DNA of 5,731 bases from an uncultured Flavobacterium sp. (GTDB lineage: Bacteria > Bacteroidota > Bacteroidia > Flavobacteriales > Flavobacteriaceae): assembly GCA_946886675.1 (NCBI GenBank), contig CAMPIZ010000127.1, positions 1 to 5,731 of the forward strand. The letters are read 5' to 3'. The position numbers and the translations under genes are program-made. This document shows, piece after piece, positions 1-5,731 of this stretch. The notes under the pieces are model-generated. The model saw only the letters and a list, made by a program, of their open reading frames with translations. It was not told the origin of the DNA and did no database searches. Every line of letters begins with the position of its first letter. Positions within the stretch are counted from its first letter, which is position 1.

Positions 1-1028
1 GGTGGTATATTATGGGTCAGGAAGTTAAAGCTTTTGAAACAAACCTTTGCAATTATATTGGGTGTGAAAATACCATAGGGGTTGCTAACGGTCTGGATGC
101 ATTGCGAATAATTTTTAAGGCCTATATTGAGCTTGGTGTTTTAAAGGCAGGAGATGAGGTTATTGTTCCTGCAAATACCTATATAGCATCTGTATTAAGC
201 ATAACAGACAATGGCCTTATACCCGTTTTTACAGAGCCCGACATCAACACTTATAATATTGATGTTTCAAAAATAGAATCCGGCATAACTTCTAAGGCCA
301 AAGCTATTTTAATAGTACATCTTTATGGGCAGGCTGTTTTCTCGGAAACGCTTAGAGAACTGGCAAAAAAACATAACCTCCTTGTTATTGAGGACAATGC
401 ACAGGCCACTGGGGCAGAATGGAATGGTATAAAAACAGGAAACCTGGGAGATGCCGCGGCTTTTAGTTTTTATCCCGGTAAAAATCTGGGCGCTCTTGGC
501 GATGGGGGGGCCATTACAACAAATAACAGCAAATTAGCAGTTACTGTAAGAACTTTGGCCAACTATGGCTCTCAGGAAAAATACATCAATAAATATAAAG
601 GACTTAACTCGAGGCTTGATGAAATGCAGGCCGCAGTGCTCTCGGTTAAACTGAAATATCTTGATGCTGAAAACAAAAGGCGCAGGGAAATAGCACAGTA
701 TTATATTGACAATATAAAAAACCATGAGATTATACTGCCTGCTATAAAGGCCGCAAAGGAGAGCCTGTTACACGTGTGGCATCTTTTTGTTATACGTACT
801 AAAAACAGGAATAAGCTGCAACAGTACCTTATTGATAATGGCATACAAACGCTTATACATTATCCAATACCACCGCACAGGCAGGAAGCTTATAAAGAAT
901 ATAACCATTTGTCACTGCCTGTAACGGAACAGATTCACAATGAAGTATTGAGCCTGCCTATAAGCCCTGTACTTACTAATGAAGAAATACAAAAAGTTGT
1001 TGATACCCTTAATAACTATAAAAATTAA
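1..1028 (+). CDS. DegT/DnrJ/EryC1/StrS-family sugar aminotransferase (FdtB/QdtB-like), 5' end outside the window
   Basis: PLP-dependent transaminase of nucleotide-sugar biosynthesis. By resemblance it would aminate a dTDP-3-keto-6-deoxyhexose to a dTDP-3-amino-3,6-dideoxyhexose for surface polysaccharide (FdtB/QdtB type); the exact substrate is inference. The gene is 5'-truncated: the frame is open to base 1 and reads Trp-Tyr-Ile before the ATG at 12, the usual 'SGWYI-G-EV-FE' start of this fold's core, so the ATG at 12 is an internal Met and roughly 30 residues are probably missing. Numbering from that Met, visible motifs are VANGLDALR (24-32), the VPANTY segment (52-57), the PLP-ring-binding IEDNAQ (Asp128), and FYPGKNLG with the Schiff-base Lys157 (codon 480-482), followed by GDGGA. 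The C-terminal part has the family pattern [12 protein letters not shown]. The stop is TAA at 1026-1028, two bases before the next start, so it is probably cotranscribed with the tRNA genes downstream. A run of seven G lies at 504-510. Confidence 0.9.
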   Translation, partial: WYIMGQEVKAFETNLCNYIGCENTIGVANGLDALRIIFKAYIELGVLKAGDEVIVPANTYIASVLSITDNGLIPVFTEPDINTYNIDVSKIESGITSKAKAILIVHLYGQAVFSETLRELAKKHNLLVIEDNAQATGAEWNGIKTGNLGDAAAFSFYPGKNLGALGDGGAITTNNSKLAVTVRTLANYGSQEKYINKYKGLNSRLDEMQAAVLSVKLKYLDAENKRRREIAQYYIDNIKNHEIILPAIKAAKESLLHVWHLFVIRTKNRNKLQQYLIDNGIQTLIHYPIPPHRQEAYKEYNHLSLPVTEQIHNEVLSLPISPVLTNEEIQKVVDTLNNYKN

Positions 1029-1030
1029 AC

Positions 1031-1603
1031 ATGAATACAGATATAAATACAGAAGTACACAATGCCTTTGAGGTGATTAAAAACGGGGGTATTATACTTT
1101 ATCCTACTGATACCGTTTGGGGAATAGGTTGTGACGCCACTAATCCCGAAGCTGTAAAAAAAATATATGCCCTCAAGCAGCGTGAGGAGAGTAAAAGTAT
1201 GATAGTGCTTATGAACGGCGAACGCATGATGTATAATGTATTTAAAGAAATACCTGAAGTCGTCTGGCAGATACTGGACCTTTCGGAAAAACCTACCACA
1301 CTGATACTGGACAACCCACGTAATGTGGCACAAAACATTATTGCTCCGGATAACACACTTGGTGTACGCCTGGTAAAAGAACCTTTTTGCTTTAAGCTTA
1401 TGGAGCGGATGAAAAAACCACTGGTATCCACATCGGCTAATATAAGTGGTATGCCTACACCTAATTCTTTTAAAGAAATAGACCATCATATTTTGGATGG
1501 AGTAGACTATATCGTAAATTTGCACCACGATAAAGTTGCAGCCAGGCCATCTACCATCATTAAGCTTGGTAATGATTTACAGGTAAAAGTGATACGACCT
1601 TAA
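1031..1603 (+). CDS. tsaC: L-threonylcarbamoyladenylate synthase (Sua5/YciO/YrdC family)
   Basis: Cytoplasmic enzyme making threonylcarbamoyl-AMP from threonine, bicarbonate and ATP; the TsaD complex then moves the threonylcarbamoyl group to A37 of ANN-decoding tRNAs (t6A). The 190 residues correspond to a single YrdC domain without the C-terminal Sua5 domain, so this is the short TsaC-type form. Visible motifs are GGIILYPTDTVWGIGCDA (19-36), the KxR-type substrate site KQREESKSM (49-57), a TTLIL strand (89-93), GVRLV (111-115) and LVSTSANISG (131-140). The start at 1031 follows the aminotransferase stop by two bases and the stop TAA abuts the cca start, which points to translational coupling. 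No Shine-Dalgarno sequence is evident, as is common in Bacteroidota. The family call is firm; TsaC rather than a YciO-like paralogue is supported by the KxR motif and by the tRNA-gene neighbour. Confidence 0.93.
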   Translation: MNTDINTEVHNAFEVIKNGGIILYPTDTVWGIGCDATNPEAVKKIYALKQREESKSMIVLMNGERMMYNVFKEIPEVVWQILDLSEKPTTLILDNPRNVAQNIIAPDNTLGVRLVKEPFCFKLMERMKKPLVSTSANISGMPTPNSFKEIDHHILDGVDYIVNLHHDKVAARPSTIIKLGNDLQVKVIRP

Positions 1604-3043
1604 ATGGAAAACAATACTTCATATAAAGAAGCACTTAATAACAGGATATTTGAAATCACCTCGCAGGCAGCCACCGAGCTTAACGTTGATAGCTATGTAA
1701 TAGGCGGGTTTGTAAGGGATTTTCTTTTAAAGAGGGATTTTAAAAAAGATATAGATATTGTTGCTGTAGGCAGCGGCATAGATTTGGCTCAAAAAGTGTC
1801 GTCGCTACTGCCTAAAAACCCTAAAGTACAGATATTTAAAAACTATGGCACAGCTATGCTGCGCTTTGAGGAAACTAAGGGCGAGTATATAGATGTAGAA
1901 TTTGTAGGAGCCAGAAAAGAGTCCTACCGCAGCGAAAGCCGCAATCCTGATGTGGAAACCGGCACGCTGGAAGATGACCAGAACCGCCGCGATTTTACCA
2001 TTAACGCCCTTGCACTCTCCTTGGGTAAAAATGATTTTGGAAGACTGGTAGATCCGTTTAATGGTGTTGAAGACCTGCATAATAAAATTATACGTACACC
2101 TCTGGATCCGGACATTACATATTCTGATGATCCTTTACGTATGATGCGCGCTATACGCTTTGCCACACAGCTTGACTTTACCATTGAGGAAGAATCACTT
2201 AAAGCCATTAAGCGTAATAAGGAACGTATTAAAATAATATCCGGCGAGCGTATAGTAGACGAACTTAACAAGATACTGATGGCTCCAAGGCCTTCAGTTG
2301 GATTTATCCTACTGGAAAAAACAGGGTTATTAGATATAATAATACCGGAACTTACTGCGCTAAAAGGCGTAGAAGAAGTTGAAGGGCAAACACACAAAGA
2401 TAATTTTTACCATACGCTTGAGGTAGTAGATAACATAGCTCCAAACACGGAAGACGTATGGCTTAGATGGGCTGCCCTGCTGCACGATATAGGCAAAGCG
2501 CCTACCAAAAAATTCAGCAAAAAACAGGGATGGACATTCCACGGGCATGAATTTTTGGGTGGCAAAATGGTAAAAAAACTTTTTGAAAGGCTTCACATGC
2601 CGCTTAACCACAAAATGAAGTATGTGGCAAAAATGGTGATGCTTAGCTCACGCCCTATTGTACTGGCACAGGATATAGTAACCGATTCGGCCGTGCGCAG
2701 GCTGATTTTTGATGCGGGCGAAGATGTGGATGACCTTATGACACTTTGTGCTGCGGATATCACCACTAAAAACGCGCAAAAATTTAAAAAGTACCATAAT
2801 AACTTTAAGATAGTACGCAAGAAAATTGTAGAAGTGGAAGAAAGAGACCATGTGCGTAATTTTCAGCCGCCTATTTCAGGAGAAGAGATTATGGAAGCTT
2901 TTAACCTAAAGCCATCACGTGAAATTGGTATGCTTAAAGAAGCTATAAAAGAAGCCATCCTGGAAGGCGAAATACCAAATGAATATAATGCTGCCCACGA
3001 TTTTATGATGGCAAAGGCTAAGAAGATGGGATTAGTCCAATAA
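1604..3043 (+). CDS. cca: CCA tRNA nucleotidyltransferase with HD domain
   Basis: Class II tRNA nucleotidyltransferase that builds or repairs the 3'-terminal CCA of tRNAs without a nucleic-acid template. The 479 residues show the expected order. The nucleotidyltransferase head has GGFVRD (34-39) and the metal-binding Asp pair in KDIDIV (Asp49, Asp51). [11 protein letters not shown] (128-138) is followed by the DPFNG segment (150-154) and by [13 protein letters not shown] (175-187), the nucleotide-selection and neck region. An HD phosphohydrolase-type domain follows, with His270, [11 protein letters not shown] (292-302, His294-Asp295), His313/His315 and Asp385. A Lys/Glu-rich helical tail closes the protein. 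Length and layout match bacterial CCA enzymes that carry an HD domain. Whether it adds all three nucleotides or only part cannot be read directly; the window holds no second family member. The ATG follows the tsaC stop codon with no intervening base, so the two tRNA-maturation genes should be translated from one message. Confidence 0.95.
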   Translation: MENNTSYKEALNNRIFEITSQAATELNVDSYVIGGFVRDFLLKRDFKKDIDIVAVGSGIDLAQKVSSLLPKNPKVQIFKNYGTAMLRFEETKGEYIDVEFVGARKESYRSESRNPDVETGTLEDDQNRRDFTINALALSLGKNDFGRLVDPFNGVEDLHNKIIRTPLDPDITYSDDPLRMMRAIRFATQLDFTIEEESLKAIKRNKERIKIISGERIVDELNKILMAPRPSVGFILLEKTGLLDIIIPELTALKGVEEVEGQTHKDNFYHTLEVVDNIAPNTEDVWLRWAALLHDIGKAPTKKFSKKQGWTFHGHEFLGGKMVKKLFERLHMPLNHKMKYVAKMVMLSSRPIVLAQDIVTDSAVRRLIFDAGEDVDDLMTLCAADITTKNAQKFKKYHNNFKIVRKKIVEVEERDHVRNFQPPISGEEIMEAFNLKPSREIGMLKEAIKEAILEGEIPNEYNAAHDFMMAKAKKMGLVQ

Positions 3044-3053
3044 AACAGAAATG

Positions 3054-3092
3054 AACCTGTAAGGTTTTATAAACCTTGTAGGTTTGTTTATT
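3054..3092 (+). terminator. Hairpin with T-rich tail after cca, possible terminator
   Basis: Bases 3054-3067 pair with 3071-3084 across a three-base TAT loop. This gives a 14-pair stem with twelve Watson-Crick pairs and two adjacent G-U wobbles (3059/3079 and 3060/3078). It lies eleven bases after the cca stop and is followed by a T-rich stretch (3083-3092, interrupted by one G and one A). It could end the aminotransferase-tsaC-cca transcript. The tail is not a pure U run and the stem is part of a repeat cluster, so the terminator role is inference. Confidence 0.45.
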
Positions 3093-3127
3093 ATGATACC
3101 TACAAGGTCATAAAAAGACCTTGCAGG
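3054..3127. repeat. Cluster of four palindromic ACCTACAAGGT-like units
   Basis: The cca-ctaA spacer holds four related units in alternating orientation: ACCTGTAAGG (3055-3064 including the flanking A), CCTTGTAGGT (3074-3083), ACCTACAAGG (3098-3107) and CCTTGCAGG (3119-3127). Units 1 and 2 form the 3054-3084 hairpin. Units 3 and 4 form a second stem, 3099-3109 with 3117-3127, with one A-C mismatch and a seven-base loop. Units 2 and 3 can instead pair perfectly over 11 bp (3073-3083 with 3098-3108), which excludes both outer stems. The layout recalls short intergenic palindromic (REP-like) repeats; I cannot check the copy number elsewhere in the genome. Confidence 0.75.
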
Positions 3128-3142
3128 AAAACTCAAAACAAA

Positions 3143-4183
3143 ATGAAACAAAAATTTATAAAATCAGCAAAAATAGCACTGGTACTCGTATACCTTGTGA
3201 TTGTGGCAGGAGCATTAGTCCGTATGACTGGCTCCGGAATGGGATGTCCGGACTGGCCAAGATGTTTTGGTTACTACATTCCGCCTACTGATGTGACTGA
3301 GCTTACCTGGAGCCCAAACCATGAGTTCAGGAAAGGGCAGGTTATTATTAAAGATGAAAAGTTGTGGGTGGCAAAGGAAACCTTTACTACCAATAACGCC
3401 TATAGTGAAACCAACTGGGAAGCCTATACAAAACATGATTATGCACAGTTTAACCCTGTCCATACCTGGGTAGAATATGTAAACAGGCTGGTGGGAGCAT
3501 TGGCAGGGCTCGCAGTATTCATTATGGCGGTAATAGCCCTAATTGTTTACAATAAAGCAAAAACAAAAATTATACTCTTGTCCTGGATAACAGTATTTCT
3601 TATGGGCTTCCAGGCATGGCTTGGGGCTACAGTAGTATATTCAGTATTAAACCCTGTAAAAATTACCATACACATGGTTATGGCACTGGTTATTGTAGGT
3701 ATTATACTCAATATACTCAATAGGGCAAAACAAAATGCAGGAAACTTTAAGCAGGATAAAACCTTTAAGACACTTTTGGTTATATCTATAATTTTTACCC
3801 TTATACAGGTTGTACTTGGCACACAGGTGCGCCAGTTTGTAGATGAACAGGTAAAAGCATTAGGATATGATAATATGGATATGATATTCAATAACCCGCA
3901 GGTAACTTTTTACATACACCGCACTTTTTCCTTTGTGGTGTTTGGGGTTAACTTATGGTTGTATATAAGAAACAAGAAGCTTAATCTTGGGTATGCTAAA
4001 ACCCAATGGGTATTATGGTTGCTTGTTATAGAAATAGCTTCGGGAGTTGCAATGTACTATCTTGATTTTCCGTTCGGTATGCAATCAGTACACCTGGTTA
4101 CAGCTTCACTACAGTTTGGGATACAATATTACCTTATACTTGAAAGCAACAGAAACTCACAAGAAATTACAAAAACCGCCTAG
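3143..4183 (+). CDS. ctaA: Heme A synthase, COX15/CtaA family
   Basis: Integral membrane enzyme that oxidises the C8 methyl of heme O to the formyl of heme A, the cofactor of aa3/caa3-type cytochrome c oxidases. The 346 residues give about eight hydrophobic segments, near 10-28, 113-136, 143-163, 173-193, 209-229, 258-274, 286-306 and 314-333. Diagnostic is RMTGSGMGCPDWPRCFG (27-43) at the end of helix 1, with a Cys35/Cys41 pair. The four family histidines are present: His107 (VHTW), His177 (IHMVMA), His259 (YIHRTF) and His317 (SVHLVTA). They sit on even-numbered helices in the two pseudo-repeats and are the expected heme ligands. The loop between helix 1 and helix 2 (about 44-106) is long and contains a segment resembling small carbohydrate-binding modules. 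The start at 3143 gives a short Lys-rich cytoplasmic N-terminus. No ctaB or oxidase genes lie in the window, and the gene is isolated between two spacers. Confidence 0.94.
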   Translation: MKQKFIKSAKIALVLVYLVIVAGALVRMTGSGMGCPDWPRCFGYYIPPTDVTELTWSPNHEFRKGQVIIKDEKLWVAKETFTTNNAYSETNWEAYTKHDYAQFNPVHTWVEYVNRLVGALAGLAVFIMAVIALIVYNKAKTKIILLSWITVFLMGFQAWLGATVVYSVLNPVKITIHMVMALVIVGIILNILNRAKQNAGNFKQDKTFKTLLVISIIFTLIQVVLGTQVRQFVDEQVKALGYDNMDMIFNNPQVTFYIHRTFSFVVFGVNLWLYIRNKKLNLGYAKTQWVLWLLVIEIASGVAMYYLDFPFGMQSVHLVTASLQFGIQYYLILESNRNSQEITKTA

Positions 4184-4197
4184 AATTTTCACATCAA

Positions 4198-4225
4198 TTT
4201 AGTAAGCGGTTAAAGTTGTACTAAA
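4198..4225. other. 7-bp inverted repeat after ctaA
   Basis: TTTAGTA (4198-4204) and TACTAAA (4219-4225) are exact inverted repeats around a 14-base spacer, 14 bases after the ctaA stop. A second, overlapping inverted repeat joins AACCGC at the end of ctaA (4174-4179) with GCGGTT (4206-4211). Neither is followed by a T run on the plus strand, so a strong intrinsic terminator is not supported. They could be a weak transcript end or a protein-binding site; chance remains possible in such AT-rich sequence. Confidence 0.3.
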
Positions 4226-4252
4226 CCTCTGGCATTAACTGTTTTGAATGAC

Positions 4253-4260
4253 TAACTTTA
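4253..4260 (+). promoter_or_regulatory. Weak candidate -7 element ahead of the CsbD gene
   Basis: TAACTTTA at 4253-4260 matches the Bacteroidota primary-sigma -7 consensus TAnnTTTG except for its last base, and would place a transcript start some 25 bases before the ATG at 4293. No good TTG -33 box sits at the right distance; CTG at 4229-4231 is the nearest. TAAAACTTTG at 4278-4287 is an alternative, but its spacing is off by two bases and it is too close to the start. An own promoter is expected because the gene stands alone, but the site is uncertain. Confidence 0.22.
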
Positions 4261-4292
4261 TTGTTATAAAAACAACTTAAAACTTTGAAGTT

Positions 4293-4475
4293 ATGCCTAA
4301 TAAAGAAGAGATTAGAGGAAACTGGAATGAATTTAAAGGAAAAATGAAACAGGAATATGCCGAACTTACAGATGATGATCTGATGTATGAAGAAGGCAAA
4401 GAAGATGAAATGTGGGGAAGACTTGAAAAGAAGCTTGGCAAAGCCAAGAAAGAGATATTATCTATTTTTGAATAG
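4293..4475 (+). CDS. CsbD-family small stress-associated protein
   Basis: A 60-residue, highly charged, Cys-free cytoplasmic protein with no signal peptide or membrane segment. It shows the CsbD layout: an N-terminal IRGNWNEFKGKMKQEYAELTDDDL (7-30), then EGKEDEMWGRLEKKLGKAKKEI (34-55), that is two amphipathic helices around the conserved 'W-x-x-(x)-KGK...LTDDDL' and 'EGK...G.L....G' signatures. CsbD was named as a sigma-B-controlled general stress protein in Bacillus; a biochemical role is not established, and transfer of the stress role here is inference. The length is typical for the family. It is monocistronic: a 109-base spacer precedes it and a strong terminator follows about 38 bases after its TAG stop. 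The neighbour on the right is convergent. Confidence 0.9.
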   Translation: MPNKEEIRGNWNEFKGKMKQEYAELTDDDLMYEEGKEDEMWGRLEKKLGKAKKEILSIFE

Positions 4476-4512
4476 CCCGCTATCCTTCAGGTAATATAAC
4501 CACAATTTCAGG

Positions 4513-4557
4513 AACTGTTCTGTAAACCGAATATTAGTTTACCGAACAGTTTTTTTT
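4513..4557 (+). terminator. Strong intrinsic terminator of the CsbD gene
   Basis: Bases 4513-4520 pair with 4544-4551 (8 bp). A single T-C mismatch (4521/4543) follows, then 4522-4527 pairs with 4537-4542 (6 bp) around a nine-base loop. The stem runs straight into eight consecutive T (4550-4557). This is the classic layout for termination on the plus strand. On the minus strand the stem is not followed by a T run, so it is not an equally good terminator for the convergent response-regulator gene. Confidence 0.88.
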
Positions 4558-4593
4558 ATGCCTTATTCCCTTTACCCATATTAAGATTACATA

Positions 4594-5349
4594 CTACCCC
4601 AACCATTCCCTAAAATCATTTACACGTTCGCGGCTCACAATTACCTCGTCCTCCTTAAAGGTTGGTAATATTATTTTAAGCCTTGAATTTGTATACATTA
4701 CAATATCCTTAATGGCATTTACAGAAACTATAAACTTTCTGCTAACGCGAAAAAACTGCTTTGGGTCCAGTTCATTTTCCAGCTGTTCCAGTGTAATATC
4801 TAAAAGGTAATCGCGATTATCAAAAGTATGGGTGTAAGTCCCTTTATTCTCGCTGTAAAAACATTCAACATCTTCTGTATTTATCATTTTGAGATGCTGC
4901 CCCATTTTTATGGTAAAGCGCTTTTTATATGATTTTTGTACCGGGTTAACCAGCATTCGCTTTATCTGATCAAAATCAAACGAAAAATTCTGTTGTAAAG
5001 GTATCCTTTCTTTATACTTATTAATTGCCTGCTCAAGTTCCTCCTCATCAATAGGTTTTAATAAATAATCTATACTGTTAAGCTTAAAGGCCCTGAGGGC
5101 ATACTCATCATAAGCAGTAGTAAAAATAACTGCACTGTTTACGGGAATTGTTTCAAAAATCTCAAATGAAAGCCCGTCCGACAATTGTATATCAAGCAAA
5201 ATAAGGTCAGGCTGCTCATTTTTGCCAAACCACTGTATTGCTTCCTCTACAGAGTGTAGCATAGTATCTGCCTGAATATTTAACTTTTGCAGCTTTCGCT
5301 GTAATAGCCTGGCAGCTGGCTTTTCGTCTTCTATAATGATAACGTTCAT
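4594..5349 (-). CDS. LytTR-family two-component response regulator
   Basis: A 251-residue cytoplasmic transcription regulator of the LytR/AlgR type. The N-terminal receiver domain (about 1-115) has the acidic pair in IIEDE (Glu7/Asp8), the phospho-acceptor Asp53 in LILLDIQLSDG, Thr77 or Thr78 in IFTTAYDEYA, and Lys98 in YLLKPI, so it looks phosphorylatable. A linker of about 25 residues leads to the LytTR DNA-binding domain (about 143-250), with the typical VECFYSENKGTY turn, LEQLENEL and FFRVSRKFIVSVNAI segments and a VIVSRERVNDFREWLG end. The start is well fixed: an in-frame TGA lies at 5374-5376 and no start codon occurs between it and the ATG at 5349. The partner kinase is not in the window. 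The 2TM-domain gene lies 77 bases upstream on the same strand, which suggests a shared operon. The targets cannot be read from the sequence. Confidence 0.94.
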   Translation of the reverse strand: MNVIIIEDEKPAARLLQRKLQKLNIQADTMLHSVEEAIQWFGKNEQPDLILLDIQLSDGLSFEIFETIPVNSAVIFTTAYDEYALRAFKLNSIDYLLKPIDEEELEQAINKYKERIPLQQNFSFDFDQIKRMLVNPVQKSYKKRFTIKMGQHLKMINTEDVECFYSENKGTYTHTFDNRDYLLDITLEQLENELDPKQFFRVSRKFIVSVNAIKDIVMYTNSRLKIILPTFKEDEVIVSRERVNDFREWLG

Positions 5350-5383
5350 TGGTCTTTGGTTGGTGAGTTTGTTTCAGACGTAA

Positions 5384-5402
5384 GAGTTATGTACCGGAAC
5401 TC
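5384..5402. other. Small inverted repeat between the 2TM and response-regulator genes
   Basis: GAGTT (5384-5388) and AACTC (5398-5402) are inverted copies separated by nine bases in the 77-base gap upstream of the LytTR gene. This could be an operator or an mRNA processing hairpin, but five-base arms are weak evidence. I see no clear promoter (no TAnnTTTG on the minus strand) in the gap, which favours read-through from the 2TM gene. Confidence 0.2.
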
Positions 5403-5426
5403 CCTGATTCTGTTTTCTGATAATGA

Positions 5427-5731
5427 TTACTTATTTTTATTTTTATTCTTTTCCATCATCTCTTTTATTTTGCGTTCTTCCCAGTCCTTACCAAGAACAA
5501 TGTCTGCTCCAAAAACACTGTACCAATGAAAAAAAAGCCCTATTCCCCAAAATATAGCAGTAGAAAAAGTACCCCATATAAAGAAATTTTCGTGTTCCTT
5601 GAGGTTAAAAACCTTAATTAATAACAAAAATATATTAACAGCCAGGTATGCTGTAAGATGTTTGTAAAAGCCTCTCATCTCTTTTACTTTCTTTGTTACC
5701 TTATCCCTTCTTATTTGATCATCTATAGAGT
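5427..5731 (-). CDS. 2TM-domain membrane protein, 5' end outside the window
   Basis: A small inner-membrane protein of the 2TM family. From the visible Met at 5678 it reads RGFYKHLTAYLAVNIFLLL, the usual first helix, then an FFIWGTFSTAIFWGIGLFFHW second helix, then YSVFG...LGKDWEERKIKEMMEK and a Lys/Asn tail. The frame stays open upstream of that Met to the window edge and encodes a charged stretch (SIDDQIRRDKVTKKVKE) that fits the family's usual lead-in 'A.kRVkeikGFY', so Met5678 is probably internal and the true start lies beyond base 5731. Such 2TM proteins are often encoded beside LytTR regulators and LytS-type kinases that carry a related 2TM segment; their function is unknown to me, and a signalling role is inferred from context. 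The last codons form a hexanucleotide repeat. Whether the hidden upstream part includes a further domain, such as a kinase, cannot be seen. Confidence 0.85.
   Translation of the reverse strand, partial: SIDDQIRRDKVTKKVKEMRGFYKHLTAYLAVNIFLLLIKVFNLKEHENFFIWGTFSTAIFWGIGLFFHWYSVFGADIVLGKDWEERKIKEMMEKNKNKNK

Noticed and set aside
1025..1528. A 167-codon minus-strand open frame
   Set aside because: It lies fully opposite tsaC, has a low-complexity Tyr/Phe/His-rich composition and no recognisable motif; it is a shadow of the plus-strand gene.
1924..2397. A 157-codon minus-strand open frame opposite cca
   Set aside because: Ser/Arg-rich composition without motifs, inside a gene with all its family motifs intact; a shadow frame.
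3054..3127. CRISPR-like repeats
   Set aside because: The repeated units are about 10 bases long, alternate in orientation and have no equal-length spacers; they are palindromic intergenic repeats.
3547..3891. A 114-codon minus-strand open frame opposite ctaA
   Set aside because: Its hydrophobic look mirrors the membrane helices of ctaA; no independent support.
4476..4593. A bidirectional terminator serving both convergent genes
   Set aside because: The 4513-4551 stem has a T run only on the plus-strand side; reading the other way the stem is followed by mixed sequence, so termination of the response-regulator transcript there is not supported.
5340..5351. AACGTT-containing word resembling a LytTR binding site
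   Set aside because: It falls on the start codons of the response regulator itself, matches the loose consensus incompletely and has no second copy at the expected spacing.
1..5731. A defence, phage, secretion or other novel system
   Set aside because: Every sizeable gene belongs to a recognisable housekeeping, sugar-metabolism or signalling family, and no transposase, integrase, nuclease or toxin-antitoxin gene is seen.

Overview
The window reads as ordinary chromosomal sequence from an AT-rich member of the Bacteroidota, most likely the family Flavobacteriaceae (Flavobacterium or a close relative). The grounds are the style of the proteins (a flavobacterial-type CtaA with a long periplasmic loop, a 2TM-domain protein next to a LytTR response regulator, a short CsbD protein), the absence of clear Shine-Dalgarno sequences ahead of the starts, and AT-rich intergenic spacers carrying short palindromes. 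No tool was run; family calls rest on motif recognition.

Left part (1-3043), plus strand, a very tight three-gene run. First is the 3'-terminal part of a PLP-dependent sugar aminotransferase of the DegT/DnrJ/EryC1/StrS family, closest in style to FdtB/QdtB. Its beginning lies left of the window, because the frame is open before the first visible ATG and reads Trp-Tyr-Ile. Two bases later comes the threonylcarbamoyl-AMP synthase gene (t6A37 modification of tRNA), and with no gap at all (TAA directly followed by ATG) the CCA-adding tRNA nucleotidyltransferase gene. The run therefore joins a cell-surface sugar gene to two tRNA-maturation genes.

Middle (3044-4592). A 99-base spacer packed with four related copies of an ACCTACAAGGT-like palindromic unit separates cca from ctaA, the heme A synthase gene, which supplies heme A to aa3/caa3-type cytochrome oxidases and so implies aerobic respiration. 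After a 109-base spacer with small inverted repeats comes a single 60-residue CsbD-family gene closed by a strong intrinsic terminator.

Right part (4594-5731), minus strand. A LytTR response regulator (REC plus LytTR) lies downstream of a 2TM-domain membrane protein whose N-terminus runs off the right edge. In flavobacteria such pairs often sit beside a LytS-type histidine kinase, which here would be outside the window.

I see no CRISPR array, transposase, phage gene, defence system or RNA gene. The gene content is mostly housekeeping. The points most worth a second look are the CBM5/12-like look of the periplasmic insert in CtaA, the palindrome cluster ahead of ctaA with mutually exclusive folds, the G7 tract at the active-site coding region of the sugar aminotransferase, and the coupling of that gene to tRNA genes.
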